The notes: a model not told the origin generated them from the sequence alone. A DNA stretch of 25,973 nucleotides from Minisyncoccota bacterium (GCA_021129535.1 JAJOLB010000040.1:1-25973); one strand, 5' to 3'; numbered from the stretch's first letter, positions 14,864 through 22,005 are shown. Program-made: numbers and translations.

Positions 14864-15913
14864 ATGACTGATAAAAAAACAAGAGTAGCCATTAATGGCT
14901 TTGGACGAATTGGACGAGCATTTTTAAAACTTGCTTATGCGCAACATTCAAATATTGAAATTGTGGCAATTAACGATTTAGGGGATATTGAAAACCTAGC
15001 CTATTTATTAAAATACGATACAGCACAGGGAATGACAGATTTGATTATTGATATTAATGCGGACAAAACACACATGCATGTAAATGGTGATGATATTCGT
15101 GTGCTTCAGCAACGTGCTCCACAAGATCTACCTTGGGCAGAATTAGATATTGATGTGGTTGTAGAATGTACAGGGTTTTTCACGAAATACGATATGGCGG
15201 CACTTCATCTGGACGCTGGTGCAAAACATGTATTGATTTCAGCACCAGGAAAGGGTGAACCTCGGGCAGGTGTAGAATCAGAAACCGTTATTATGGGTGT
15301 AAATACCGAACGTGCAGCAACATGTCAGATTACATCAAATGGTTCATGTACGACAAATGCCAGCGCTCCATTAATGTCTATTCTTAGCGAATCCATTGGT
15401 GTTGAAAAGGCTCTGCTAAATACTACACACGGATATACCGCGACACAGTCAACCGTTGATTCACCAGCGCGTGGATCTGATTTCCGAAAGGGGCGCGCTG
15501 CCGCACAAAATATTGTACCAACATCAACAGGTGCAGCTATTGCGGTGACAAAGGCTTTGCCAGAGCTTGTTGGAAAATTTGATGGTATTGCATGTCGTGT
15601 TCCTGTGGTTACTGGGTCTATTGCTGATGTAACCTTTGTTGCAAGTCGCGATACAAGCGTCGAGGAGATTAATCAGATTCTATCAGACGCAGCACAGTCA
15701 GAGCGATGGAAGGGAATATTTACGGTGACAAACGAACCTGTTGTTTCATCAGATATTATTGGACGAACCGAAGGGTCAATCGCTGATTTGGGAATGACAC
15801 GTGTTGTTGATGGAAATTTGGTAAAGGTTATGGCTTGGTATGATAATGAGATGGGATATACGAATACATTGATTCGTCATTCAATTCAAGTTGGAAAAAA
15901 TCTACATTCTTAA
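14864..15913 (+). CDS. gap: glyceraldehyde-3-phosphate dehydrogenase
   Basis: A cytoplasmic glycolytic enzyme that oxidises glyceraldehyde 3-phosphate with inorganic phosphate to 1,3-bisphosphoglycerate. The N-terminal Rossmann motif is INGFGRIGRAFLK, the cofactor-selecting strand end is AINDLGD, and the catalytic Cys is in SNGSCTTNASAPLM (about residue 165). His in NTTHGYTATQ and the substrate-binding RGRAAAQNIVPTSTGAA equivalent (KGRAAAQNIVPTSTGAA) follow. The C terminus has WYDNEMGYTNTL. At 349 residues it is a little longer than the usual 335. The Cys that normally follows four residues after the catalytic one is Ala. NAD versus NADP use cannot be decided. Confidence 0.96.
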   Translation: MTDKKTRVAINGFGRIGRAFLKLAYAQHSNIEIVAINDLGDIENLAYLLKYDTAQGMTDLIIDINADKTHMHVNGDDIRVLQQRAPQDLPWAELDIDVVVECTGFFTKYDMAALHLDAGAKHVLISAPGKGEPRAGVESETVIMGVNTERAATCQITSNGSCTTNASAPLMSILSESIGVEKALLNTTHGYTATQSTVDSPARGSDFRKGRAAAQNIVPTSTGAAIAVTKALPELVGKFDGIACRVPVVTGSIADVTFVASRDTSVEEINQILSDAAQSERWKGIFTVTNEPVVSSDIIGRTEGSIADLGMTRVVDGNLVKVMAWYDNEMGYTNTLIRHSIQVGKNLHS

Positions 15914-15934
15914 AAAATATAAATTTTGAAATTT

Positions 15935-15960
15935 AAAAAGAGCAGAAATGTTCTTTTTTG
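15935..15960 (+). terminator. gap terminator
   Basis: AAAAAGAGCA (15935-15944) and TGTTCTTTTT (15949-15958) pair with one G-U around a GAAA tetraloop. Confidence 0.7.
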
Positions 15961-16275
15961 TTTGTCATTTTGAGCTTGCCGAAGAGTCTTAAAAAATCCG
16001 TCTTCCTGAACTGACCTAAAAAATAATGAGCTTGCGAATATATTTTTGGAAATACTCTTGTGGTGTATTTCAGGATTCAAGGCAATAAAAGAAAGTTTAG
16101 ATTCTGAAACAAGTTCAGAAAAATGAAAATAGATATTATGTCATCCCAGAAAGTATATTTTTTATGAACGAAGTAAATTTAAAAATAGTTTATCAGGGAT
16201 CCAGAGTTATTTAGTTTGTGTTTATTGTGTAAGTAAAACTTTAGATTCCCATTTTCATGGGAATGACAAAACTTA
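15961..16275. repeat. cluster of degenerate palindromic repeats
   Basis: At least four arms of the TGTCATT family lie here. TTGTCATTTTGAGCTTGCCG begins at 15961. AGATTCTGAAACAAGTTCAG (from about 16099) is an inverse copy. TGTCATCCCAGAAAG begins at 16139. AGATTCCCATTTTCATGGGA then ATGACA closes at 16271 as the inverse partner. The outer pair 16139-16271 is bounded by TGTCAT and ATGACA. No coding frame is convincing in this gene-free 475-base stretch, which looks like a landing site for small palindromic elements. Confidence 0.55.
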
Positions 16276-16389
16276 AGATTTTAGATAATGAAAAACACAC
16301 TAAACAAAATTAATTTTGAGTAGTGTGCAACATACTATATTAAGGACTTATCCTTTTGTGTCTGGGTAAAGGACTCTATTCTTATTCAC

Positions 16390-16713
16390 CTAACTTTCAT
16401 TCTCTAAAATTTTTAAAAAGCTCTCTTCAATTTCATAAAGATTTTTAAAATCAAAAACAATTTCAGCTTCATCATTCATTTCTCTACTATAAGACAGTGA
16501 TTTTAATTTATTTCCCAATAAATTAAAAGGAGTTTTATTAATTCCTCTATGATTTTTTAGTAATTTTTTAAATTTACTAAAAAAATGTTCAACATCTTCG
16601 CCATAGTGTGATAAGTGTCCATCAGCTTTATGTAAACTAATAGAAGACTTCAATGCACTTAGACACTCTTTGATTTGCTCAATATCCGTTTTGTATTTTT
16701 CTTGATTATTCAT
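16390..16713 (-). CDS. unknown 107-residue protein
   Basis: Not recognised. It is soluble and helical, with heptad-like charge patterns (it begins MNNQEKYKTDIEQIKECL and contains HFFSKFKKLLKNH and LYEIEESFLKILENE). ATG 16713; stop TAG. A leader of about 120 bases with a 15-bp inverted repeat separates it from a strong TTGACA promoter. The unknown genes at 597 and 12635 also use TTGACA promoters. Confidence 0.6.
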   Translation of the reverse strand: MNNQEKYKTDIEQIKECLSALKSSISLHKADGHLSHYGEDVEHFFSKFKKLLKNHRGINKTPFNLLGNKLKSLSYSREMNDEAEIVFDFKNLYEIEESFLKILENES

Positions 16714-16742
16714 TTTTGTTTGTTTTAAAGATTAAATTATTA

Positions 16743-16791
16743 TTTTTGAAATATTTTACCTACGAAATTCATAAACAAAATATTTCAAAAA
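16743..16791 (-). promoter_or_regulatory. 15-bp inverted repeat in the leader of the 107-residue gene
   Basis: TTTTTGAAATATTTT (16743-16757) and AAAATATTTCAAAAA (16777-16791) are perfect inverted arms around a 19-base loop. It lies between the predicted transcription start and the ATG. The core GAAATATTTC also occurs at about 12911-12920 upstream of uppP. Confidence 0.5.
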
Positions 16792-16828
16792 ATGGGAAAC
16801 CTTTAAACGAAAGAACTAATCTGATATA

Positions 16829-16857
16829 AATGTATCATAGTGTAGATTATTTGTCAA
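16829..16857 (-). promoter_or_regulatory. promoter of the 107-residue gene
   Basis: On the minus strand TACTTGACAA contains TTGACA, followed after 17 bases by TACATT with a preceding TGA (extended -10). This is one of the best consensus promoters in the window. Confidence 0.6.
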
Positions 16858-16873
16858 GTATTATGTGGAAATA

Positions 16874-16906
16874 CAAAACGCAATTCGCGAAGCGAATTGC
16901 GTTTTG
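16874..16906. repeat. perfect 15-bp hairpin between divergent promoters
   Basis: CAAAACGCAATTCGC (16874-16888) and GCGAATTGCGTTTTG (16892-16906) with loop GAA. No gene ends here on either strand and there is no strong T run, so it is not an ordinary terminator. It sits between the minus promoter at 16829-16857 and the rsgA -10 box. Confidence 0.6.
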
Positions 16907-16934
16907 TTATTGCTAAGGCTACAATAAAATATAT

Positions 16935-18053
16935 ATGTCACATGGAAATGAGATTCCGGATCAAGTTCGGAATGACAATGGAATAAATTTAGCTGATTAT
17001 GGATGGAACTCCTTTTACGCAGACGCAAAAAACTCATCTGAAAATAGCCACCTAGAACACGGACGCATTGTATCTGTACATAAATCAAAATACGAGGTTG
17101 TAATAAACAGCGGGATTTTTTCCTGTGAAATTTTGGGGAATTTACAGTTTCAGAAAAATCCCTTGGATAAACCCGCGGTTGGGGATTGGGTTCTGTTGGA
17201 CGAGGAAGCAGGAACAAAATTAATTGTAGAAATCTTGGCACGGAAATCTCTGATCAAGAGGCAGAAAAAACACGACAATTTTCCCAAACCTATTGCTGCA
17301 AATATTGACCGCGGAATTGTTGTTCAGGCGATTGGTCCAGATTTTAACATTAAACGATTGGAACGAATATTGATTCATATTATTGATGCTGGTGTGGAGC
17401 CAATGATTATCATTAACAAGATTGATTTAGCTGATGGAGAATTGGATGATATAAAATTAGCGATAAAAAAACTGAATTATAATATTGATATTTTGTATAC
17501 ATCGTACATTACAGGCGAGGGAATTGACGAGCTTGCGGAAAAACTTACCCCAGGAGAAACAGTGATTTTTATTGGATCATCTGGTGTTGGAAAATCATCT
17601 ATTATTAATTCAATGCTTGGGCACGCCAAACAGGCGACACGGGAAATTACCGATAAAACAGGAAAAGGGAAGCATACCACAACAGCACGACGTTTAATTC
17701 TATTAGATAATGCTGTATTGGTGATAGATACACCTGGAACACGTGAATTTGGGATGCACAGCGATGATAACGCCGCTATCAAGCAAAGCTTTGACTATAT
17801 AGAAAATGTTGCATTAGGATGTCAATTTGGAAATTGTGGACATAGTAACGAATCGGGTTGCGCAATACGTCACGCACTTGAAAATGGTGATATTGATACT
17901 GATAACTACAAACGATATTTGGTATTACAGATAGAATCAGAACAAAGTGCAAAGCAAATGAGGCAAGCCGGAAAGGTTTCATCAAAGGTTCATGCTGGGC
18001 AACCATTACGTTCAGCACGTCGCGGAAAATCAAAGCCTAAAAAGAGGAAATAA
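16935..18053 (+). CDS. rsgA: ribosome small-subunit-dependent GTPase A
   Basis: A circularly permuted GTPase (YjeQ/RsgA) that helps the last maturation steps of the 30S ribosomal subunit. An OB-fold is expected at residues about 35-95 (GRIVSVHKSKYEVVINSG). The GTPase motifs come in permuted order: G4 NKID (about 159), G1 GSSGVGKSS (about 213), G3 DTPG (about 264). The C-terminal zinc knuckle is CQFGNCGHSNESGC, and the tail is very basic (RGKSKPKKRK). The N terminus is odd: residues 4-15 (GNEIPDQVRNDN) are encoded by a copy of the dispersed repeat, before the usual DYGW-like start (ADYGWNSFYA). A TACAAT box ends 9 bases before ATG 16935. The true start could be rebuilt by the repeat. Confidence 0.94.
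   Translation: MSHGNEIPDQVRNDNGINLADYGWNSFYADAKNSSENSHLEHGRIVSVHKSKYEVVINSGIFSCEILGNLQFQKNPLDKPAVGDWVLLDEEAGTKLIVEILARKSLIKRQKKHDNFPKPIAANIDRGIVVQAIGPDFNIKRLERILIHIIDAGVEPMIIINKIDLADGELDDIKLAIKKLNYNIDILYTSYITGEGIDELAEKLTPGETVIFIGSSGVGKSSIINSMLGHAKQATREITDKTGKGKHTTTARRLILLDNAVLVIDTPGTREFGMHSDDNAAIKQSFDYIENVALGCQFGNCGHSNESGCAIRHALENGDIDTDNYKRYLVLQIESEQSAKQMRQAGKVSSKVHAGQPLRSARRGKSKPKKRK
16942..16980 (-). repeat. dispersed repeat at the 5' end of rsgA, copy in inverse orientation
   Basis: On the minus strand it reads ATTGTCATTCCGAACTTGAT then CCGGAATCTCA, matching the mutY copy except for two or three bases. It is translated in frame as part of RsgA. Confidence 0.7.
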
Positions 18054-18090
18054 ATTCAAAAAGACGAAAAGTATAATAATTCGTTAAAAT

Positions 18091-18125
18091 AAAAAACTAT
18101 CACTTGATAGTTTTTTATTTTAACG
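18091..18125. terminator. bidirectional terminator between rsgA and the rhodanese gene
   Basis: AAAAAACTATCA and TGATAGTTTTTT form a 12-bp stem with a short loop, flanked by A and T runs, about 40 bases after the rsgA stop and against the stop of the minus gene. Confidence 0.65.
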
Positions 18126-18546
18126 AACCTGCTGGTGTAGATTTGTGTCCGCCGTCTAAATGATATGCGGTTAATCCATATTTTTCAAAAATTTTCAGGG
18201 ATTTTCCAGTTCTACTTCCTGAACGACAGTAAATAAGATACGTTTTGTCTTTATCAAGTTCTGAAATCTTTTGTTCAAAATCTGATTCGTAATAGTCAAA
18301 ATCTACAACTGCATCAGAAAAAAGTTTCCCTGCATTATATTCCCCAGCTGTTCTAATATCAATAACAACGGTATTTTCTAATTCAGCCTGGATTTGGAAA
18401 TCTTCCCAGTTTAGATTCTGTGATTTTTCTGTCTTCTGATTATTGGTGACTTTTGCAAGTGGTTTATTTGTTTTTGTTGATTGTGACAGGACGAATAATA
18501 GAGCCGCAACGATTATAATAGCCGAAATAATAAGTATTTTTTTCAT
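18115..18546 (-). CDS. membrane-anchored rhodanese-domain protein
   Basis: A 143-residue protein with an N-terminal hydrophobic anchor or uncleaved signal (MKKILIISAIIIVAALLFVL), a polar linker and one rhodanese domain. The domain shows VVIDIRTAGEYNAG and the active-site loop YCRSGSRTGKS, with the catalytic Cys in CRSGSR, then YHLDGGHKS. Such domains transfer sulfane sulfur; here it should face outside the membrane. A longer frame extends to 18765, but ATG 18546 starts at the anchor and has a TATACT box (18560-18555, minus) 8 bases ahead. That box is back to back with the promoter of the divergent NADAR gene. Confidence 0.88.
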   Translation of the reverse strand: MKKILIISAIIIVAALLFVLSQSTKTNKPLAKVTNNQKTEKSQNLNWEDFQIQAELENTVVIDIRTAGEYNAGKLFSDAVVDFDYYESDFEQKISELDKDKTYLIYCRSGSRTGKSLKIFEKYGLTAYHLDGGHKSTPAGSLK

Positions 18547-18554
18547 ATGATAAA

Positions 18555-18576
18555 AGTATACAGAAAATGATATACT
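18555..18576. promoter_or_regulatory. overlapping divergent promoters of the rhodanese and NADAR genes
   Basis: TATACT on the minus strand (18560-18555) and TGA-TATACT on the plus strand (TATACT 18571-18576) are only 10 bases apart. Each ends 6-8 bases before its own ATG, so two polymerases could not occupy them together. Confidence 0.6.
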
Positions 18577-18582
18577 TTGACT

Positions 18583-19017
18583 ATGATAAAAGAATTTCAA
18601 GGAGAATACAGATGGCTTTCCAATTTCTGGCCAGTACAAATAAAATATAAGGATCGTGTTTTTCATAATGTAGAAAATGCTTATCATTCTGAAAAAAGTG
18701 ATGATTCTTTCTATAAAGATTTTTGTGCCTTTGAGGCAGATCCAAGAATTGTAAAAGAAAGACAATTAGACATGATTACATTGCGTTCAGATTGGGATGA
18801 CGTGAAGGTTGAAATTATGGAAAAGTTAACTCGTATCAAATATCAGAATCTAGAATTACGGCAAAAACTTTTAGATACTGGAGACCAAGAGATTCAAGAG
18901 GGAAATTCTTGGAATGATATTTACTGGGGAATAAATCTTGAAACAGGAAAGGGTGAAAATATATTGGGAAAAATAATTATGAAAATTCGTAATGAAATAA
19001 AAATAAAAAACGCCTAA
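18583..19017 (+). CDS. NADAR/YbiA-like protein
   Basis: At 144 residues it fits the NADAR (YbiA-like) family: EFQGEYRWLSNFWP at the N terminus, VFHNVENAYHSEKS with the conserved Glu, a middle TLRSDWDDVKVEIMEKL, and a C-terminal WGINLETGKGENILGKII. Members are N-glycosidases acting on early riboflavin intermediates or removing ADP-ribose from guanine, and some belong to toxin or antiphage systems. No DarT-like toxin is adjacent, so a housekeeping role is as likely. An in-frame TTG lies two codons upstream, but ATG 18583 stands 6 bases after TATACT, the usual spacing here. Confidence 0.85.
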   Translation: MIKEFQGEYRWLSNFWPVQIKYKDRVFHNVENAYHSEKSDDSFYKDFCAFEADPRIVKERQLDMITLRSDWDDVKVEIMEKLTRIKYQNLELRQKLLDTGDQEIQEGNSWNDIYWGINLETGKGENILGKIIMKIRNEIKIKNA

Positions 19018-19030
19018 GCGTTTTTTATTT
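19001..19030. terminator. bidirectional terminator containing the NADAR stop codon
   Basis: AAATAAAAAACGC (19001-19013) and GCGTTTTTTATTT (19018-19030) pair perfectly; the four-base loop CTAA contains the TAA stop. It also serves the convergent lemA. Confidence 0.75.
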
Positions 19031-19033
19031 TTC

Positions 19034-19618
19034 TTAAAATGAAACCTTAACAGGTTTTTTTTCTTCTGGTTTGTCATCAAGGTTAAAGAATTCTTTTTTA
19101 CTAAATCCGAACATTCCAGTAAAGATATTTGTTGGGAATGATAGAACCATGGTATTCATATCACGAACAACTCCATTATAGAATCGCCGAGATGCCTGAA
19201 TTTTATTTTCTGTATCTGTAATTTCACGTTGTAGTTCTAAAAAGTTTTCGTTTGCTTTTAGATCTGGATATTGTTCAGCTACTGCCATTAATTTTCCAAG
19301 AGCTCCTGATAATCCTGATTGTGCACCTGCAAATGCTGACATTTGTTCAGGTGTAACATTTCCAGCATCGATGTTGATGGCTGTTGCTGCTGCACGTGCC
19401 TTTAATACTGCTTCTAATGTTTCTTTTTCGTGTGCTGCGTATCCCTTTACGGTTTTCACAAGATTTGGAATAAGATCATATCGACGTTTTAATTGAACGT
19501 CAATATCAGCCCATGCCTCCTCTACGCGTACAGATAGTTTTACAAGTTTATTATATAAACCAACAAGCCATCCACCCAACACTACGACAATTATTAATAT
19601 TATTATTCCTGTGTTCAT
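19034..19618 (-). CDS. lemA: LemA family protein
   Basis: LemA proteins have one N-terminal membrane helix and a long helical bundle; their function is unsettled, with links to envelope and phospholipid homeostasis. The helix is IIILIIVVVLGGWLVGLY, followed by the family core LYNKLVKLSVRVEEAWADID and LKRRYDLIPNLVKTVKGYA, then the late NFLELQREITDTENKIQASR and a cytosolic-like tail. At 194 residues the length is normal. ATG 19618 is chosen over an in-frame upstream start because a TATACT box (19633-19628) lies 9 bases before it. It often neighbours membrane metalloprotease genes, but none is seen here. Confidence 0.93.
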   Translation of the reverse strand: MNTGIIILIIVVVLGGWLVGLYNKLVKLSVRVEEAWADIDVQLKRRYDLIPNLVKTVKGYAAHEKETLEAVLKARAAATAINIDAGNVTPEQMSAFAGAQSGLSGALGKLMAVAEQYPDLKANENFLELQREITDTENKIQASRRFYNGVVRDMNTMVLSFPTNIFTGMFGFSKKEFFNLDDKPEEKKPVKVSF

Positions 19619-19742
19619 AGTACTTATAGTATACACGAATATTATAAAAATAAGTACAAAATAAAAATCCTATTGAGAGTTTTATATTTATTAGATAATA
19701 GTCTCTGTTGAAAATAATAATAAATATATTATTATTTAAAAT

Positions 19743-20837
19743 ATGAAGAAATCTAAAAAAATTAAAAAAGAAGTTTTAAAGAATCTCCTTTGTAAAAAAG
19801 ACGCACAGAAAATTGTTGATGCAGAAAATTTTGAACGCGTAACTGTTTCGTTTTATAAATATATTGAAATCAAGGATACACAAAAAATGCGCGATAATTT
19901 GTGGCGAGCTTGGTCTAAACTGAATTGTTTCGGACGTATTTATATTGCGACCGAGGGAATTAACGCCCAAATGTCAGTTCCAGAACATAACTGGGAACAA
20001 TTTAAAAAGGAATTGTATGCTATTTCTGAATTCGATAATGTTCCATTTAAAATTGGAATTATCCAAGATTCAAAATCATTTTGGAAACTTGCCATTACGG
20101 TTAAAAAAAATATTGTGGCTGATGGATTAGAATTTGGTGAATATGATATTGAAAATATTGGTAAACATTTAACGGCTGCTGATTTTAATGCTGCTATGAA
20201 CAATCCAGAAACGGTTGTTGTTGATATGCGTAATCAATATGAATCAGAAATTGGTCATTTTGATGGTGCGATGTGTCATGATGTTGATACTTTTCGTGAC
20301 CAGTTGCCAATGGTTGCAGATGATATTGCTGATAAAAAGCATAAAAAACTATTATTATATTGTACTGGTGGAATTCGTTGTGAAAAGGCATCGGCGTATT
20401 TTAAAGGCAAAGGATTCACAGACGTGAACCAGTTGCATGGCGGTGTTATTGCCTACAAACATCAGGTCGAGGAACAAGGTTTAGAAAATAAATTCCTAGG
20501 CTCTAACTATGTATTTGATGGACGTGACAAGGAAAATATCGGTGGACAGATTATCAGTCATTGTCATCAATGCGGCGAATTATCTGACAGGCATGTAAAT
20601 TGTAAAAATAAATCATGTAATTTGCTTTTCCTGCAATGTGAAAAATGTGCAGAAAAAATGACCACAGCATGCAGCAAGAAATGTAAACGAGTTGCCTCAT
20701 GGTCAGATGAAAAACAGAAAAAATACTATCGAAAACATAGCACAGGATCACAAAAACAATTTTCAAAATCTTTGCGACCAAAACAAAGTTTGGCAAAAAA
20801 ATCCCCAATTAAAAAATTTATTTCTTTATTTAAGTAA
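19743..20837 (+). CDS. trhO: tRNA uridine(34) hydroxylase, rhodanese family (TrhO/YceA)
   Basis: TrhO makes 5-hydroxyuridine at wobble position 34 of tRNA in an oxygen-dependent way. The N-terminal acylphosphatase-like part contains GRIYIATEGINAQMS; the rhodanese domain has VVVDMRNQYESEIGHF and the catalytic loop YCTGGIRCEKAS (Cys near 206); then NQLHGGVIAYKHQV. The C-terminal third is Cys-rich (CHQCGELSDRHVNC, CEKCAEKMTTAC), as in this family, and ends in a long basic tail. At 364 residues it is slightly longer than E. coli YceA. There is no Shine-Dalgarno site; AT-rich repeats precede the ATG. It is the second rhodanese within 2 kb. Confidence 0.93.
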   Translation: MKKSKKIKKEVLKNLLCKKDAQKIVDAENFERVTVSFYKYIEIKDTQKMRDNLWRAWSKLNCFGRIYIATEGINAQMSVPEHNWEQFKKELYAISEFDNVPFKIGIIQDSKSFWKLAITVKKNIVADGLEFGEYDIENIGKHLTAADFNAAMNNPETVVVDMRNQYESEIGHFDGAMCHDVDTFRDQLPMVADDIADKKHKKLLLYCTGGIRCEKASAYFKGKGFTDVNQLHGGVIAYKHQVEEQGLENKFLGSNYVFDGRDKENIGGQIISHCHQCGELSDRHVNCKNKSCNLLFLQCEKCAEKMTTACSKKCKRVASWSDEKQKKYYRKHSTGSQKQFSKSLRPKQSLAKKSPIKKFISLFK

Positions 20838-20842
20838 AAAAT

Positions 20843-20874
20843 AAACCTTAAAACATTATTTTGTTTTAAGGTTT
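20843..20874. terminator. bidirectional terminator between trhO and a minus-strand gene
   Basis: AAACCTTAAAACA (20843-20855) and TGTTTTAAGGTTT (20862-20874) pair perfectly around TTATTT. The stop codon of the minus-strand gene (20858-20856) lies in the loop. Confidence 0.75.
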
Positions 20875-21167
20875 TTCTTGTTATAGAAATATGAGTATGC
20901 AGGTCCAATAAGGAATGGTAGAGACGAGAAAAATGAATATTTTATCTTTCCATTTGTTATAATCAAGAATATTGTAAATTTTATTAATGTATCAATAATT
21001 GCCAATTGGATAAGATTATTTTTTATAAAGTAAATTATTGTCATCAAAAATGAAAATTCTGGATTTTTATAATAATTAAATATAAATAATATAATTCCAA
21101 TCACTATAAATAATAGATTCAATCGCCATATAATTCTACTTTCATGTTTTTTTATGAAATTTTTCAA
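20856..21167 (-). CDS. unknown small membrane protein, 103 residues
   Basis: Not recognised. Three hydrophobic segments are visible (LLFIVIGIILFIFNYY, LMTIIYFIKNNLIQLAII and LIKFTIFLII), then a short FFSSLPFLIGPAYSYFY near a basic C terminus. The frame opens with TTG at 21167; no ATG is available until the second segment, and a TATATT box is directly against the TTG, so the true start is uncertain. The gene end overlaps the trhO terminator. Confidence 0.55.
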   Translation of the reverse strand: MKNFIKKHESRIIWRLNLLFIVIGIILFIFNYYKNPEFSFLMTIIYFIKNNLIQLAIIDTLIKFTIFLIITNGKIKYSFFSSLPFLIGPAYSYFYNKKNLKTK

Positions 21168-21225
21168 AATATAAAATTTTAAGGTTTCCAGATAAGAATA
21201 GCGAATTTGTCTTGTTTAGGCAAGA

Positions 21226-21254
21226 AAAAATAGATACTATGACTATCTATTTTT
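21226..21254 (-). terminator. terminator of the Rpe-like gene
   Basis: AAAAATAGATA (21226-21236) and TATCTATTTTT (21244-21254) form an 11-bp stem with T run in the minus direction, about 20 bases past the stop. Confidence 0.65.
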
Positions 21255-21273
21255 AAATAATTTGTTTTAGTTA

Positions 21274-21981
21274 TTATTCAATTTCTTCTCCTTCTGCAAT
21301 GCTACGAAAATACGCCACATTTTCACTAGGAATTCCATGTCCAGAAATACCTGAACCAGAAACAAACCGCGAAACACCAGCGTCACGCAGTGCTGGAATA
21401 GTATTTTCTGATACACCACCATCAATAGCAATAATCATGTCAGGATATTTTTTATGTAAGATTTCAATAATATCTAAACAACGCTCATCAAAGGGTTCAC
21501 CCATAAATCCAATCTGTGCAATTCCCATGACTTGAACAAATTTCACAATTTTTTCATCAATCAATGGAAAGATATCTTCTAGACTATCGTGAATCGTTAT
21601 TGCGACCCCTAAATCTAAAAAGTTTAATAATACAGGGTCAATGTCCCTGATAATATCCCAATCATGCACTGATGCGTAATGGAGAATCACACGTGACGCC
21701 CCGATAGTGAGCCAGGTATCAATATCTAGCTCTGGTCGTTCTACCATTAAATCTAATTCATAATTAACGTCCTCCCACATAGGAAAGCCGCGGTCTTCTT
21801 TTTTTAAATCATCTAAATGGTAGTCATTTGTGTAAATAAATGGCCATGTTTTTTCTGGTACATATTTTCCGTCCATTAAATCTAATTGTATTGTTCGTAC
21901 ATTACGACGAACAGCAGCTGCAATGTCAGCAATGTCGTCAAATTTTTCTGGCATGTTTGCCGGTATAATTTCTATATTCAT
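21274..21981 (-). CDS. rpe: ribulose-phosphate 3-epimerase homologue with altered metal site
   Basis: A 235-residue TIM-barrel protein of the ribulose-phosphate 3-epimerase family, which interconverts ribulose 5-phosphate and xylulose 5-phosphate. Landmarks are TIQLDLMDGKYVP near residue 33, ELDLMVERPE, VQVMGIAQIGFMGEPFD and IIAIDGGVSENTIP. Of the four usual metal ligands, the two Asp (in QLDLMD and AIDGG) are present. The two His appear replaced: HxDxMD is QLDLMD, and VHLMVE is LDLMVE. So the chemistry or substrate may differ. TGA-TATGAT stands 6 bases before ATG. rpiB lies just upstream on the same strand, with a terminator and own promoters between. Confidence 0.75.
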   Translation of the reverse strand: MNIEIIPANMPEKFDDIADIAAAVRRNVRTIQLDLMDGKYVPEKTWPFIYTNDYHLDDLKKEDRGFPMWEDVNYELDLMVERPELDIDTWLTIGASRVILHYASVHDWDIIRDIDPVLLNFLDLGVAITIHDSLEDIFPLIDEKIVKFVQVMGIAQIGFMGEPFDERCLDIIEILHKKYPDMIIAIDGGVSENTIPALRDAGVSRFVSGSGISGHGIPSENVAYFRSIAEGEEIE

Positions 21982-22005
21982 ATTTCTATCATATCATTTT
22001 CAAAG

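Noticed and set aside
15961..16275. CRISPR array in the repeat-rich stretch
   Set aside because: Repeats are in alternating orientation, degenerate and unevenly spaced, and no cas gene is present.
16861..17241. 126-codon minus-strand frame over the start of rsgA
   Set aside because: It is the antisense shadow of rsgA and its repeat; rsgA has full family motifs on the plus strand.
18547..18765. N-terminal extension of the rhodanese gene
   Set aside because: The extra 73 residues are antisense to the NADAR gene and lie before a clear membrane-anchor start with its own -10 box.
18583..19017. NADAR protein as part of a DarTG-like toxin or antiphage system
   Set aside because: No ADP-ribosyltransferase or other toxin gene is adjacent; neighbours are a rhodanese and lemA.
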